A stretch of DNA of 64,000 bases from Bacillota bacterium (GCA_023386495.1 JAEWJS010000004.1:1-64000); one strand, 5' to 3'. Shown: positions 7,131 through 16,298, numbered from the stretch's first letter. Numbers and translations: made by a program. Notes: generated from the sequence alone by a model not told the origin.

Positions 7131-7331
7131 ATGAGCAAAGCGAAAAATGCAAGAGCGAAAAAAGCTCCCCCTTCGGATAAAAAGCATATGCGGATGCAGG
7201 TGGTGCTGTCCGCGACATGCGAGGCATGCCCAACGCCTTGCGCACGAGGGATCCGCTACCGGGAGAGGATGCGCCAGGCGGGAGCGGTCGGCAAGGGAGT
7301 GCCTTGCATATTGACGCGGACATACATCTGA
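7131..7331 (+). CDS. Cysteine-rich basic small protein
   Basis: A 66-residue protein: a Lys/Ala/Arg-rich N-terminal tail (MSKAKNARAKK), then a core with cysteines in CEACPTPC and a later VPCIL. The Cx2Cx3C arrangement may bind metal. The start is ATG 7131, with AGAGGAG about ten bases upstream. No family is recognised with confidence. Confidence 0.6.
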   Translation: MSKAKNARAKKAPPSDKKHMRMQVVLSATCEACPTPCARGIRYRERMRQAGAVGKGVPCILTRTYI

Positions 7332-7472
7332 GCGTCATTTCCCGGGCAAGCGCATAGAACTACAAGAAGCGACAACGCGAACCTGAAGAAAAATGTTTCA
7401 TAACGTGCGCAACTTTGGACGGCTTGGCGGGTATAACCATACATCCAGACCAACGGATGGAGGTTTACGGGA

Positions 7473-8048
7473 ATGAAAGTAAAGAAACTGCTCGTCTTGG
7501 TCGTGCTGCTGTCGTTATGGGGCGGAACCATGATGTTTGCGGACTCGGTCAGCCAGAAAATTAGAATTTTCGTTAACGGTTCGGAGTTGAAGGAGAACGC
7601 GGTGCTGATTGAAGGCAATACGTATTTGCCGATGCGTCAGATCGCGGATACGCTCCAGTCACTGATCATCTGGGACGAATCGAGCAAGAAGGTGACGCTT
7701 AACAAACCGAACGTTCATATGGTTACCTTCATCGGAGGGACTAAGATATTCGGTAACGTCACGAAAGGGGATAAGCTCGATTTTGACGTGCTGGCTCAAG
7801 TGGACAGCTTGTCGGTCGGCATTTCGGGCATCAAGATTAGCATCTTTGACCCTTACGGCAGAGAGCAGATCATTCAGGAAAAGAAGGTTTCCCCCGAGAC
7901 CGACAATTTCTGGTTCAAGACGGAGAAGATCAGCTACAAGTTCGAGAATACGGGCAATTACGCCATCCGCTTATTCATGAGACAGGCGGGCTCCGATAAC
8001 TGGAGCATCGTATCCGAGAAGAAGATCGCTTCGAAGGAGCGGGAATAA
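7473..8048 (+). CDS. Exported stalk-domain protein
   Basis: A 191-residue secreted protein with signal peptide (1-24). The stalk domain occupies about residues 29-77 (IRIFVNGSEL, YLPMRQIADTL, IIWDESSKKVTL). The C-terminal half (82-185) is beta-rich, with an Ig-like feel (GISGIKISIFDPYG, ENTGNYAIRLFM). It shares the surface stalk module with the gene at 4174 but has a different C-terminal domain. A perfect terminator follows at 8061. Confidence 0.72.
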   Translation: MKVKKLLVLVVLLSLWGGTMMFADSVSQKIRIFVNGSELKENAVLIEGNTYLPMRQIADTLQSLIIWDESSKKVTLNKPNVHMVTFIGGTKIFGNVTKGDKLDFDVLAQVDSLSVGISGIKISIFDPYGREQIIQEKKVSPETDNFWFKTEKISYKFENTGNYAIRLFMRQAGSDNWSIVSEKKIASKERE

Positions 8049-8060
8049 CGAGTCATGTTC

Positions 8061-8106
8061 AGGCGCATTCGAATCCCGATTGGGGATACGAATGCGCCTT
8101 TCGTTT
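8061..8106 (+). terminator. Intrinsic terminator
   Basis: Eleven-bp stem AGGCGCATTCG/CGAATGCGCCT followed by TTCGTTT. Confidence 0.8.
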
Positions 8107-8133
8107 GACCGAGAGATTCGTGCATGATACGAT
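8105..8133 (+). promoter_or_regulatory. Sigma-A-type promoter of the DUF1292 gene
   Basis: TTGACC (8105-8110) and TACGAT (8128-8133) with a 17-base spacer, 60 bases before the ATG. The -35 box starts in the T-tract of the preceding terminator. Confidence 0.6.
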
Positions 8134-8193
8134 ACGAGGGAAGCGCCACATGACACACCGTCAGTCCATATCTATCGAAATGAGGGTTTACAG

Positions 8194-8493
8194 ATGAGCG
8201 AACATCAGCACGGCGAAGATTGCGGATGCGGGCATGACCACGACCACGAAGAGCATGTCTTTATCGTCAGCGACGAGGAAGGCAACGAGATCGAGATGAT
8301 CATGGCTCGCACGTTCGAGTCGAATGAGCAGATTTATGCCGTACTGCTCGACCGCAACGATCCGGAATCGGACGCTGTTATATTCAGAGTCGAAGAAGAG
8401 AATGACGAAGCGTTCTTGGTCAACATCGAGGATGACGAGGAATGGGAACGCGTATCGAAGCTGTACGAGGAAATTGCGGAGCAAGAGGCGTAA
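8194..8493 (+). CDS. DUF1292-family protein
   Basis: A 99-residue acidic protein. The N-terminal 20 residues are a His/Cys/Asp-rich tail (CGCGHDHDHEEH) that could bind metal. Residues 21-95 match DUF1292: VFIVSDEEGNEIEMIM, YAVLLDRND, then VFRVEEENDE and EDDEEWERVSKLYEE. In other Firmicutes members often lie near ruvX/yrrL, but not here. The function is unknown. Confidence 0.85.
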   Translation: MSEHQHGEDCGCGHDHDHEEHVFIVSDEEGNEIEMIMARTFESNEQIYAVLLDRNDPESDAVIFRVEEENDEAFLVNIEDDEEWERVSKLYEEIAEQEA

Positions 8494-8497
8494 GACG

Positions 8498-8535
8498 AGA
8501 AGGCATGCGGTCGGAGGATCGCATGCCTTCTTTTT
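8498..8535 (+). terminator. Intrinsic terminator
   Basis: AGAAGGCATGCG/CGCATGCCTTCT stem followed by T5, between convergent genes. Confidence 0.85.
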
Positions 8536-8547
8536 GTGTACTAGCCG

Positions 8548-8961
8548 TTATTTGCGGGGGTTATAATAAATCGTTCGACCGTTGAACATGGTCAATTCGG
8601 CGAGCAAGTGCTTCGCCATATATTTGCATAGTTCGTTGCCCTTGGCCTTGTCGCCGTGCGTAGCGTCGTCAGGAAGGACGACCTGTACGTAATGGCGCTC
8701 CTGTCCTTCCGATTGTTCGCTGCCGACACCGAACACGATATACCGATACAGCGGATCGTTGCCCTTCAGATAGAACCATTCCTCGCCCGGTTTGGTCTCG
8801 ATCGTGTAAGGAAAGGCGGCCTCCGCATATTCCCAACCCAGCTGCTGGCCTGTAAGTGCGGTCTGCTCGCGATATCGATGAAGCTGTTCCTTCACGCCGT
8901 CCAGCGTTAGCTGCTCGACGGCAGAGCCTTCAACCAAACGGATGTAAGCGCTTTGACTCAA
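8548..8961 (-). CDS. DUF1885-family protein
   Basis: About 137 residues. The core (DGVKEQLHRYREQT, QLGWEYAEAAFPY, YIVFGVG, YVQVVLPDDATHGDKAKGNEL) reads as DUF1885, a Bacillales family of unknown function. The start is probably TTG at 8961, with GGGAGG eight bases upstream; a GTG at 8970 is the alternative but overlaps that binding site. Confidence 0.7.
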   Translation of the reverse strand: MSQSAYIRLVEGSAVEQLTLDGVKEQLHRYREQTALTGQQLGWEYAEAAFPYTIETKPGEEWFYLKGNDPLYRYIVFGVGSEQSEGQERHYVQVVLPDDATHGDKAKGNELCKYMAKHLLAELTMFNGRTIYYNPRK

Positions 8962-8982
8962 TTGAGCCACCTCCCATTCCCT

Positions 8983-9011
8983 AGAATAGCATTGTTAAAT
9001 CCGCTTGACAA
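8983..9011 (-). promoter_or_regulatory. Promoter of the DUF1885 gene
   Basis: On the minus strand TTGTCA (9011-9006) and TATTCT (8988-8983) have a 17-base spacer. Confidence 0.55.
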
Positions 9012-9058
9012 TCATTCCCCCTGACAGCTTCCGCGCATAATTTGGGTAAGGAAGACTA

Positions 9059-9088
9059 TTGCCGAAGTAACCGCTTTCATACTATAAT
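9059..9088 (+). promoter_or_regulatory. Promoter of the DUF3055 gene
   Basis: TTGCCG (9059-9064) and a consensus TATAAT (9083-9088) with an 18-base spacer. Confidence 0.6.
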
Positions 9089-9130
9089 AGTGTAAATATT
9101 CAGACAATTTCAGCGAGGAGGGATGTCGTC

Positions 9131-9421
9131 TTGTTCGAATCATTATATGATCTGTCGGAAAAGGCGGAGGTGCATTTTGTCGGCTGCGTGACGGATCAGG
9201 CACGCTATGATTTTTCGATCATTTACACGAAGCAGTTTTTCGGCAAGCCGCTCGTAATCTGCATGCAGACGGGGAATTCGACGCTGTTATGCGCCAATGA
9301 CCTGAAAAATCCGGATTCGCTCAAGCGGACGTTCCGCCTGCGAGACCTGCAAGCGGCGGAGGAGCTCCGCTTGTTGCTCACCCATCGACTCCCCGAGTTG
9401 GAAATGGGGGACCAGTACTGA
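9131..9421 (+). CDS. DUF3055-family protein, TTG start
   Basis: A 96-residue protein (FESLYDLSEKAEVHFVG, YDFSIIYTKQFFGKPLV, CMQTGNSTLL) reading as DUF3055, a small Firmicute family of unknown function. The start is TTG 9131, with GAGGAGGG eight bases upstream. It is monocistronic, with a strong bidirectional hairpin after it. Confidence 0.75.
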   Translation: MFESLYDLSEKAEVHFVGCVTDQARYDFSIIYTKQFFGKPLVICMQTGNSTLLCANDLKNPDSLKRTFRLRDLQAAEELRLLLTHRLPELEMGDQY

Positions 9422-9452
9422 TGGACGAAGCAGCATCTTCGCAAGGATCATG

Positions 9453-9500
9453 AAGGGCAGCCATCGATTAGCTGATCAGCTAATCGGTCGGCTGCCCTTT
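9453..9500. terminator. Bidirectional terminator
   Basis: AAGGGCAGCC/GGCTGCCCTT outer stem, with a GATTAGCT/AGCTAATC inner stem, between convergent genes. Confidence 0.85.
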
Positions 9501-9522
9501 GTACGTGCCGGCCATAGCCGGA

Positions 9523-10998
9523 TTAGAATATCGCGTTCTCTTCGACGATCACTTTGACTTGCTGGACGCTGCGGTCCTCTGGCCCCTTCACCGGCAGCCC
9601 TACCTCGACATGCTCGACAATATAATCGATATTCTCTTGCGAGATGACTTCGCCTGGCAGCAGAATCGGGATGCCGGGCGGATAGACGTAGATGAACTCC
9701 GCAATGATGCGGCCAGCCGATTCCTTGAATGGCACGATCTCGGTCTCCGCATAGAACGCATCGCGCGGCGTCAGCGACAGCTGCGGAATTTCGGGGATCT
9801 TGACCACGAGCTCCTTGGCTTCATTGTTCTCGAATTGCGAGGACATCTCGCGCAGCGCTTCGAGCAGCGTATCGACCGTCTCCCTGGAGTCCCCGGGCGT
9901 AATCAGCGCGAGAATGTTATACATGTCGCTGAGCTCGACTTCGATATTGTACCGATCCCGAAGCCAGTTCTCCGCTTCATAGCCGGTAATGCCCAAGTGG
10001 CGGACATGGATCGTCACTTTGGTCGGGTCGCAGCTGAATGTCGCTTCGCCGCCGAGAATGTCTTCGCCGAAGCAATATAAGCGCGGAATGGTATTGATGG
10101 CGTCCCGCGCGTACTGGGCAAGCTCGATGGCATGCTCGGCCAGATCATGCCCGTGGAGCGCCAGATGACGTCTGGACGTATCCAACGAAGCGAGCAGAAT
10201 GTAGGAGGTCGACGTGGTCGTCAGCATGCTGATAATCGTCTGCACGCGTTGCGGATTGATGCGGCCCGCACGGACATTCAGGATCGAGCTCTGCGTCATG
10301 GAGCCCCCCAGCTTGTGCACGCTTGTCGCAGCCATGTCGGCGCCCGCTTGCATCGCAGACATCGGCAGCTTCTCGTGAAAATGAATGAGTACGCCGTGCG
10401 CTTCGTCGACGAGAACGGGGATGTCGTATTCATGCACCAGATCGACGATTTCCTTCAGGTCAGCGCAGATGCCGAAGTACGTCGGGTTAATAACGACGAC
10501 TGCCTTCGCGTCCGGATGGCGGTTCAAAGCGCGCCGAACGGAACGGGTCGTGATGCCGTGATCGATGCCCAAGTTCTCGTCGCGGGCCGGCGAGATGAAT
10601 ACGGGACGTGCACCTGCGAAAATAATGGCGGACATGATCGATTTATGCACGTTGCGAGGGACGATGATCTTGTCGCCCGGCGCGCAGACGGTCAGAATCA
10701 TCGTCATGATCGCACCGCTTGTCCCTTGCACGGAGAAGTACGTATAATCTGCGCCGAATGCGTCCGCAGCGAGCCGCTGCGCCTCGGCGATTACGCCTGT
10801 CGGCTGATGGAGATCGTCCAGCGGCGCAATGTTGATGAGATCGATAGATAAGGCATTATCGCCGATGAACGACCGGAATTCCGGGTCGCTGCCCATGCCC
10901 TTCTTGTGTCCTGGTATGTGGAATTGAACAGGGTTATTGTCCGCGTGCTGCCGGAGAGCGCTAAACAGCGGGGTGGAGCTGTGATCCATCGCGTCCAT
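9523..10998 (-). CDS. speA: Orn/Lys/Arg decarboxylase, SpeA/YaaO type
   Basis: A PLP-dependent fold-I decarboxylase that makes agmatine, cadaverine or putrescine. The 491-residue length matches the short Bacillus SpeA group, which lacks the receiver-like wing domain of enterobacterial enzymes. The PLP lysine is Lys229 in TSVHKLGGS, and the cofactor Asp-x-x-His is DEAH near 198-201. The N-terminus carries the family motif FHIPGHKKG. The C-terminal domain has YPPGIPILLPGE. The start at 10998 (MDAMDHSS) follows AAAGGA; an upstream in-frame start is less likely. Substrate choice cannot be read from sequence. Confidence 0.88.
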   Translation of the reverse strand: MDAMDHSSTPLFSALRQHADNNPVQFHIPGHKKGMGSDPEFRSFIGDNALSIDLINIAPLDDLHQPTGVIAEAQRLAADAFGADYTYFSVQGTSGAIMTMILTVCAPGDKIIVPRNVHKSIMSAIIFAGARPVFISPARDENLGIDHGITTRSVRRALNRHPDAKAVVVINPTYFGICADLKEIVDLVHEYDIPVLVDEAHGVLIHFHEKLPMSAMQAGADMAATSVHKLGGSMTQSSILNVRAGRINPQRVQTIISMLTTTSTSYILLASLDTSRRHLALHGHDLAEHAIELAQYARDAINTIPRLYCFGEDILGGEATFSCDPTKVTIHVRHLGITGYEAENWLRDRYNIEVELSDMYNILALITPGDSRETVDTLLEALREMSSQFENNEAKELVVKIPEIPQLSLTPRDAFYAETEIVPFKESAGRIIAEFIYVYPPGIPILLPGEVISQENIDYIVEHVEVGLPVKGPEDRSVQQVKVIVEENAIF

Positions 10999-11108
10999 CC
11001 CATCCTTTCTTTTCTGCGAGTGTTCAAACAAGGTTGAGTATAGCAAAATCAGGGGGGATTGCAAGTTCGTTTTTGGTGAAAATAGTAAGGGGGGAAAGGA
11101 GGTCCCAG

Positions 11109-12362
11109 ATGGCCGTGATCAATCGACAGACCGGCGTTCGCGCGTGGGGGTCGCCGTTCGTGCTGCAGCTGCTTACGATTATGTTCATTACGGAATTCGT
11201 AAAGGGCGCGCTGCTCATCTCGCTGCTCCCTGTCTATATGAGCGAGTCGCTTGGCCTATCCGCTTCAGCGATCGGCTGGGCGCTGGCGGCGCAGTATATC
11301 GGCGATAACGCTTTTCGCAGCCCGCTGGGCTTCATGATCGACCGAGCGGGATATCGCATCGTCATGCTGGGAGGCGTGCTGCTGACATTCGCGTCGGTCG
11401 TAATCGCGGCGATATTCACAGCGCCGGCATGGATGGTAGCGGCCTGTCTGTTGCTAGGTGCCGGAACGTCGCCGCTATGGCCCTGCGTCATTACGGGATC
11501 GACATCGGCAGCCGGCCCGGAATCCAGCGGAACGATCATGAGCGTCATCTATATGGCGTGGTTGTCCGGCGTCGGGATCGGCCCCATCGTCATCAATTTC
11601 TTCATCATCGATTCCTACCGGCCGGCATTCCTGCTGCTCATGATCATCATGACGGCCGTCACGCTGGTCACGCTGCTGCTTCCCGGCCGCAGCCGGCAGG
11701 CCGCTCATTCGAACGAACCTCAGACGAGCAAGCCGATCGCTCATCATCCAAGAAGCGATCGCTCCGGTATTGCGGCATACCTGCGGAGAGTCGGACGGTC
11801 GGTGAATGCCAGCCCGCTGCTCTACCCCGCGATGTTTGCGCAGACGATGGCTTTGGGCCTGCTCGTCCCGGTGCTTACGCTGTATGCGCGCACTGTGCTG
11901 GGGTTGACGCCGCAGCAATATAGCTATTTTCTGCTGGCAGGCGGCGCAATAACCGTGCTCGGGCTCATTCCCGTCGGCAAGCTAGTCGACAAGGTCGGCA
12001 CGGCGCCGTTCCTCCATACCGGCTTCATCGCTGCGGCGGTGGCGCTTCCGATGCTCGGCATGACCGTGCGGCCTGCCGTTGCGCTGCCGATTATCGTGCT
12101 CGTCGGCTTGGCGTTCGCTTGCGTCATCCCGGCCTGGAATGCGCTGATCGCTTACGCCATTCCGAAGGAGGAGCGCGGCGCGGTATGGGGCTTCTTCTTG
12201 ACGGTCGAAGGAACGGGCACTGTGCTGGGCTCCGTTCTGTCCGGCTTCCTGTGGGATCGCTTCGGTCCTCACGCTCCTTTTATTGCCAGCGGAAGCGTGA
12301 TGGCGCTCCTATTTATTCTCCATTTGTTCATTTCCCAGCGCCGGAAAGTTATGATAACATAG
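11109..12362 (+). CDS. MFS transporter
   Basis: A 417-residue protein with about 12 membrane helices. The first loop has the MFS-like motif DNAFRSPLGFMIDRAGYR, and the central loop is long and basic (around 195-225). The start ATG 11109 has AAAGGAGG six bases upstream. The next MFS gene follows after 20 bases, so the two probably form an operon. It is divergent from the decarboxylase. The substrate is unknown; an efflux role is only a guess. Confidence 0.85.
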   Translation: MAVINRQTGVRAWGSPFVLQLLTIMFITEFVKGALLISLLPVYMSESLGLSASAIGWALAAQYIGDNAFRSPLGFMIDRAGYRIVMLGGVLLTFASVVIAAIFTAPAWMVAACLLLGAGTSPLWPCVITGSTSAAGPESSGTIMSVIYMAWLSGVGIGPIVINFFIIDSYRPAFLLLMIIMTAVTLVTLLLPGRSRQAAHSNEPQTSKPIAHHPRSDRSGIAAYLRRVGRSVNASPLLYPAMFAQTMALGLLVPVLTLYARTVLGLTPQQYSYFLLAGGAITVLGLIPVGKLVDKVGTAPFLHTGFIAAAVALPMLGMTVRPAVALPIIVLVGLAFACVIPAWNALIAYAIPKEERGAVWGFFLTVEGTGTVLGSVLSGFLWDRFGPHAPFIASGSVMALLFILHLFISQRRKVMIT

Positions 12363-12382
12363 GCGAGTGGAGGGAAATAGAC

Positions 12383-13576
12383 ATGTTGAATAAGCAATTA
12401 GCCGTCGTCATGGTCATTCTGATGACAGTATTCATCGGCTTCGGGATTATCATCCCCGTCATGCCGGAGCTCGTGAAGAGCGTCGACCCGGGCAAGGCGG
12501 AAATACATAACGCGCTGATGTTGTCGATCTATTCCGCGGTCTCGTTCGTCCTGTCCCCGTTCTGGGGCGGCTTGTCCGATCGGATCGGCCGGCGTCCGAT
12601 CATCTTGACCGGCGTGCTCGGCTTCGCCGCAAGCTTCCTGCTGTTCGGCCTCGCTTCGGACAACCTAACCATGATGTACGCTTCGCGCGTGCTGGGCGGC
12701 GTGTTCTCCGGTGCCGTCGTCTCTGTCATCGTCGCTTATGTAGCGGATGTCACGCCGCCCGAGCAGCGCACGAAAGGGATGGGCCTCGTCGGCATGTCGA
12801 TCGGGCTCGGCTTCACGTTCGGTCCGGGCGTCGGCGGCTTGCTCAGCCGCGTCTCGCTCGAGATGCCGTTCTTCGCGGCTTCCGGCTTGTCCGCGATCCT
12901 GTTCGCGGCCGCATACATATGGTTGAAGGAATCGCTGCCGCGGGAGAAGCGGCGTCAGGTGCAAGAGAAAGCGCCGTCCCGTTGGACCGCCTTCACTGGC
13001 CCGTTGAAATACCTGTACATGCTGGCGTTCTTCGTCACGTTCTCGCTAGCGGGACTGGAGTCGACGCTGCAGTGGTTCGGCATGGCGCGCTTCGACGTGA
13101 CGCCGTTCGAATTCGGCATGATGTTCTTCGTCTGCGGCATCGTCGGGGCGCTTGTCCAAGGCGGCGTTGTCAGACGCCGCGTGAAGAAGGGACAGGAGCC
13201 GGCATATATCGCTGCCGGATTGGTCATCTCCGGGGTCGGCTTCTTCCTACTGGTTACGACGCATGAGCTGTGGTCGGCCACGTTGTACCTCGCGATTTTC
13301 GGCGTGGGCAATGCCTTGATTCGTCCTTGCGTCACTTCGTTGATTACGCAGAAGACGACCGTCGGACAAGGGGTTGCCTCCGGGCTCAGCTCCTCGATGG
13401 ACAGTCTCGGCAGAATCGTAGGCCCGATATTGGCGGCATTCCTATTCCGTCTCGAGCTGACGCTGCCGCTGATCGTCGGCGGCGCGCTCTCGCTCGCCGC
13501 GCTGCTGCTGCTGTCGCGCTTCCGGGCACTGGATGCGGGCGCCGGCAGCCGCGAGCCGAAGTCGCAGTCGCTATAA
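12383..13576 (+). CDS. MFS efflux transporter, TetA/Bmr-like branch
   Basis: A 397-residue, 12-helix protein. Motif A is complete (GGLSDRIGRRPI near residues 63-74), and a motif-C-like GIGLGFTFGPGVGG lies in helix 5, both typical of drug:H+ antiporters. It starts MLNKQLAVVM at ATG 12383 after GTGGAGGG. Homologues in Bacillus are often annotated as multidrug or tetracycline exporters, but sequence alone does not show a drug substrate. A terminator follows at 13601. Confidence 0.85.
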   Translation: MLNKQLAVVMVILMTVFIGFGIIIPVMPELVKSVDPGKAEIHNALMLSIYSAVSFVLSPFWGGLSDRIGRRPIILTGVLGFAASFLLFGLASDNLTMMYASRVLGGVFSGAVVSVIVAYVADVTPPEQRTKGMGLVGMSIGLGFTFGPGVGGLLSRVSLEMPFFAASGLSAILFAAAYIWLKESLPREKRRQVQEKAPSRWTAFTGPLKYLYMLAFFVTFSLAGLESTLQWFGMARFDVTPFEFGMMFFVCGIVGALVQGGVVRRRVKKGQEPAYIAAGLVISGVGFFLLVTTHELWSATLYLAIFGVGNALIRPCVTSLITQKTTVGQGVASGLSSSMDSLGRIVGPILAAFLFRLELTLPLIVGGALSLAALLLLSRFRALDAGAGSREPKSQSL

Positions 13577-13600
13577 GCATGAATTTTAAGAATGGCAAAT

Positions 13601-13634
13601 AAGAAACGCTCCGCGAAGTCGCGGAGCGTTTCTT
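13601..13634. terminator. Bidirectional terminator
   Basis: Perfect 15-bp stem AAGAAACGCTCCGCG with its complement, between the MFS operon and the convergent DUF1054 gene. Confidence 0.85.
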
Positions 13635-13658
13635 GGCGTAGAGCCGTATATAGCGGAG

Positions 13659-14327
13659 CTAAGCCATGGAAGCGAAGGCCATGCGGTAGAGCGGCATCAG
13701 CGTCTCGAAGGTGTCTTCCGCGCGGCGGATCAACGCTTCGCCATCCCTGAGAAGCGGGTCGCTGCGGTCCAGATGGATGCCGCACAGCACCTCGGAAGCT
13801 TTGACGGCCGCCAGCCGCTTGAACAGCGCCTCGAGCTCGGCTTCCGTCATGGACCCGTGCCGGGTGGCCTCTGGATTCATGTGGTCGCCCGACCAAATGA
13901 AGTGATCCGGCACGATCGAACGAATCTCGTCAAGACGGTGCAGGGCATGCTCGGCGAAGACCGACTTGTTCGCCGATTCGTAGATGACGGCGAATTGAAT
14001 GAACAGGTGGGACTGCCACATGCCGATCTGAAAATGCGGATGAGCCTTGTAGCCGCGCTTGTTGGGCGCATAGGCCACCCATGTATCCTGCGGGGGATGC
14101 ACGGTACGCCGCGCATGCTTCGCGACGTGCGGGAACATCTCTTCGCCGCACAGCAGCGTCAGCGACGGAGCCAGCCGTTCGCCCAGCAAGTTGAGCTTCG
14201 GCCGAACGCGCTCGATCAGCGCCGCCATGCGGGGCTCAAGCCCGGGGATCCCGAACACGTCGAAGTCCTGCTCATCGAAGCCGGTAAAAGCTGATGATAA
14301 ATGCTGCTTGGCAGTGGTCGTTGTCAT
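13659..14327 (-). CDS. DUF1054 (YktB, UPF0637) protein
   Basis: A 222-residue protein with family hallmarks: FDVFGIPGLEPRMAALIERVRP, HVAKHARRTVHPPQDTWVA, and PHFQIGMWQSHLFIQFAVIYE. The structure class is known in Bacillus (YktB-like) but the function is not. It lies downstream of the response regulator on the same strand, with a 48-base gap, and may be read through from it. Confidence 0.85.
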   Translation of the reverse strand: MTTTTAKQHLSSAFTGFDEQDFDVFGIPGLEPRMAALIERVRPKLNLLGERLAPSLTLLCGEEMFPHVAKHARRTVHPPQDTWVAYAPNKRGYKAHPHFQIGMWQSHLFIQFAVIYESANKSVFAEHALHRLDEIRSIVPDHFIWSGDHMNPEATRHGSMTEAELEALFKRLAAVKASEVLCGIHLDRSDPLLRDGEALIRRAEDTFETLMPLYRMAFASMA

Positions 14328-14375
14328 GGATAGGGTCAGCTCCTTGTCATGCGTATGCGAGAGATTGGATAGCGG

Positions 14376-15044
14376 CTATGGGAGCTTAAGATAGAAGATC
14401 GCGATCTGCGTGCGGTCGCGCAGCTCCAATTTGTCGAGTATTTCGGAAATATAATTTTTGACGGTGCCCTCGCTGAGGAACAGCGAAGCCGCGATTTCCT
14501 TGTTCGATTGTCCGTCCGCGATATGCTTCACGATCTGCTGCTCCGCCTGCGTAAGGCCGAACGCGCTCAGATCTCTTGCATGCCCTGCGGCCGCGTCTCC
14601 GGTGCGCGAATCCGCATTCGGCCGTGCAGGCAGCATGCCTGCCAGCTTGCGGGCGATATCCGGGTGAACGAGCATCGCGCCTTCATGCACGGTCTTGATG
14701 CCGGAGATGATGCGGGCAGGGGGGACGTTCTTGAGCAAGTAGCCGCTGGCGCCGCCGCGAATCGCATCCGCGATGTAGTCGTCGTCGTCGAAGGTGGTCA
14801 GCATGAGCACCGCTGGCGAAGGCGAGAGCGTCTTCATGCGTCTCGCCCCCTCGACGCCGTCCATGATAGGCATCCGTATGTCCATCAGCACGACGTCGAT
14901 GGCGCCGTGGTCGCGGGCGAATGCGAAGCCCTCTTCTCCGTTGCCGCAGGTGCCGGCAACGGTAATATCCGCATCGAGACCAAGAATGACGTTCAGGCTC
15001 TCGCGAATGAATGGATCGTCGTCGACGATCAGAACTTGGATCAT
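14376..15044 (-). CDS. NarL/LuxR-family response regulator
   Basis: A 222-residue regulator. The receiver (1-120) has the acidic pair near Asp8-Asp10, phospho-acceptor Asp55 (VVLMDIRMP) and the conserved Lys of LLKN. The LuxR-type HTH spans about 155-215 (LTQAEQQIVKHIADGQSNKEIA, then SEGTVKNYISEIL). It lies 32 bases after the sensor kinase gene. By context it probably controls the divergent ABC-2 transporter, in the manner of the Bacillus YvfRSTU arrangement; that comparison is an inference from gene order. Confidence 0.92.
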   Translation of the reverse strand: MIQVLIVDDDPFIRESLNVILGLDADITVAGTCGNGEEGFAFARDHGAIDVVLMDIRMPIMDGVEGARRMKTLSPSPAVLMLTTFDDDDYIADAIRGGASGYLLKNVPPARIISGIKTVHEGAMLVHPDIARKLAGMLPARPNADSRTGDAAAGHARDLSAFGLTQAEQQIVKHIADGQSNKEIAASLFLSEGTVKNYISEILDKLELRDRTQIAIFYLKLP

Positions 15045-15076
15045 AGCGAACTTGAACTCCCTTCTGCGGTGCCTGC

Positions 15077-16201
15077 TTAGTCGCGAATCGGTATGGCCGT
15101 CATGATGCGGAAGCCGTCCTCCTGCGCAATCTCGAGGCGTCCGCCGAGCAGCGCAATCCGCTCCTCCATGCCGCGAAGCCCCATGCCCTGCCGAATCGGG
15201 CCTGGCGGCAGCGAGCCGTCATTGCTGACCGTGAGCCGCACCTCGCGGCCTGCGAACGCGAGCTCGACCGCTACGGCAGCTGCATGGCCATGCCGCACGG
15301 CATTCGTGATCGCTTCCTGCGCGTTGCGGTAGAGCACGAACTCCAAGGAAGGGTAGAGCGGTTCCGGCCGGCCCGTAATCGTGAAGCTGACCTCGATATG
15401 GAGGTCGCGGGCGGCGTCATCGATGAGACGATCCAGCGCGTATTGGCGGCCGTTCTCTTCGGAAGGCTGCAGCTTGCGTACGGTTCGGCGCATATTCTCC
15501 ATGCTATCTTCCAATTGGTTGCGGATCTGCTCGGTGAGCGCCCTTGCCCGGCCAGGGTCATGCTCGAACAAATGCAGGACAGCTTCGGACATCATCTTAA
15601 GCCGGATCATTCGGTGACCGAGATCGTCATGCAGCTCGCGCGCGATTCTGCCCCGTTCCTCAGCTTGGGCGTGCCGCTCGACCTGCCGGGCGTAATCGAG
15701 CGTCTCGCGACGCGAAGCTTCGACCTTCTCGCGGTTGCCTGCCAGTCTCTCAAGCTCCAATCTCGTCTGGTCAAGCCTAATGACCGCGGCTGCATAGGCC
15801 GAGAGCAGCGCTGCAGCCGCGAACCAGAACAGGATGGCGGAGATCTGGACAATCTCGGGCTGATTGCTGACGGCCGCGACGAGGACGACGAGGCTTAGCA
15901 GCGTAATGAGGCCTTGGCCGCGCCGATCGCGGAGATGCAGCGTTCCGGCCAGCATAACGGAGTAGACGGCACAGTAGAGCAGCCCGCCGTATACGGATGC
16001 GAGCAAGCCGTAACCGAGCAGCTCGACAGGCAGAAGGAATGGCAGCCATGCAGGCTTGAGCATGCCGACACGTATAACTATTAGTCCGAGCAGAAGCGCG
16101 GCGACGTATTCGGAATACGAGGGGATGTCGGCTGCAAGCGCCGTGATGACGGCTGGCGCCAGCACGAGCAGCATGCGCAGCCAGACGAGTGGTACGGGCA
16201 T
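15077..16201 (-). CDS. DesK-type sensor histidine kinase (HisKA_3)
   Basis: A 374-residue kinase. Four or five membrane helices fill residues 5-140 with almost no extracellular loop, suggesting sensing of the membrane or of a transporter partner. A coiled segment runs 145-180. The HisKA_3 box follows (ERGRIARELHDDLGH, His191), then the HATPase core with the N-box near EAITNAVRHG and the G-box GMGLRGMEERI. SD GGAGG is seven bases before ATG 16201. Confidence 0.92.
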   Translation of the reverse strand: MPVPLVWLRMLLVLAPAVITALAADIPSYSEYVAALLLGLIVIRVGMLKPAWLPFLLPVELLGYGLLASVYGGLLYCAVYSVMLAGTLHLRDRRGQGLITLLSLVVLVAAVSNQPEIVQISAILFWFAAAALLSAYAAAVIRLDQTRLELERLAGNREKVEASRRETLDYARQVERHAQAEERGRIARELHDDLGHRMIRLKMMSEAVLHLFEHDPGRARALTEQIRNQLEDSMENMRRTVRKLQPSEENGRQYALDRLIDDAARDLHIEVSFTITGRPEPLYPSLEFVLYRNAQEAITNAVRHGHAAAVAVELAFAGREVRLTVSNDGSLPPGPIRQGMGLRGMEERIALLGGRLEIAQEDGFRIMTAIPIRD

Positions 16202-16260
16202 ATGAATTCCTCCGGCTATCGTTCCAAGCCATTATAGCATAACGGAATCGGCGGATGACA

Positions 16261-16298
16261 TGACTATCGTCACGTTATGCGGCCGCAGCTAAGGTGAC
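16261..16298. promoter_or_regulatory. Dyads upstream of the sensor kinase
   Basis: TGAC-TATC-GTCA (16261-16272), and the wider pair GTCAC (16269) / GTGAC (16294-16298). They lie between the divergent kinase and ABC genes and could be response-regulator sites. Confidence 0.35.

Noticed and set aside
12383..13576. Tetracycline-resistance gene
   Set aside because: The MFS motifs fit the TetA/Bmr branch generally, but nothing ties the protein to tetracycline or to a resistance cassette.
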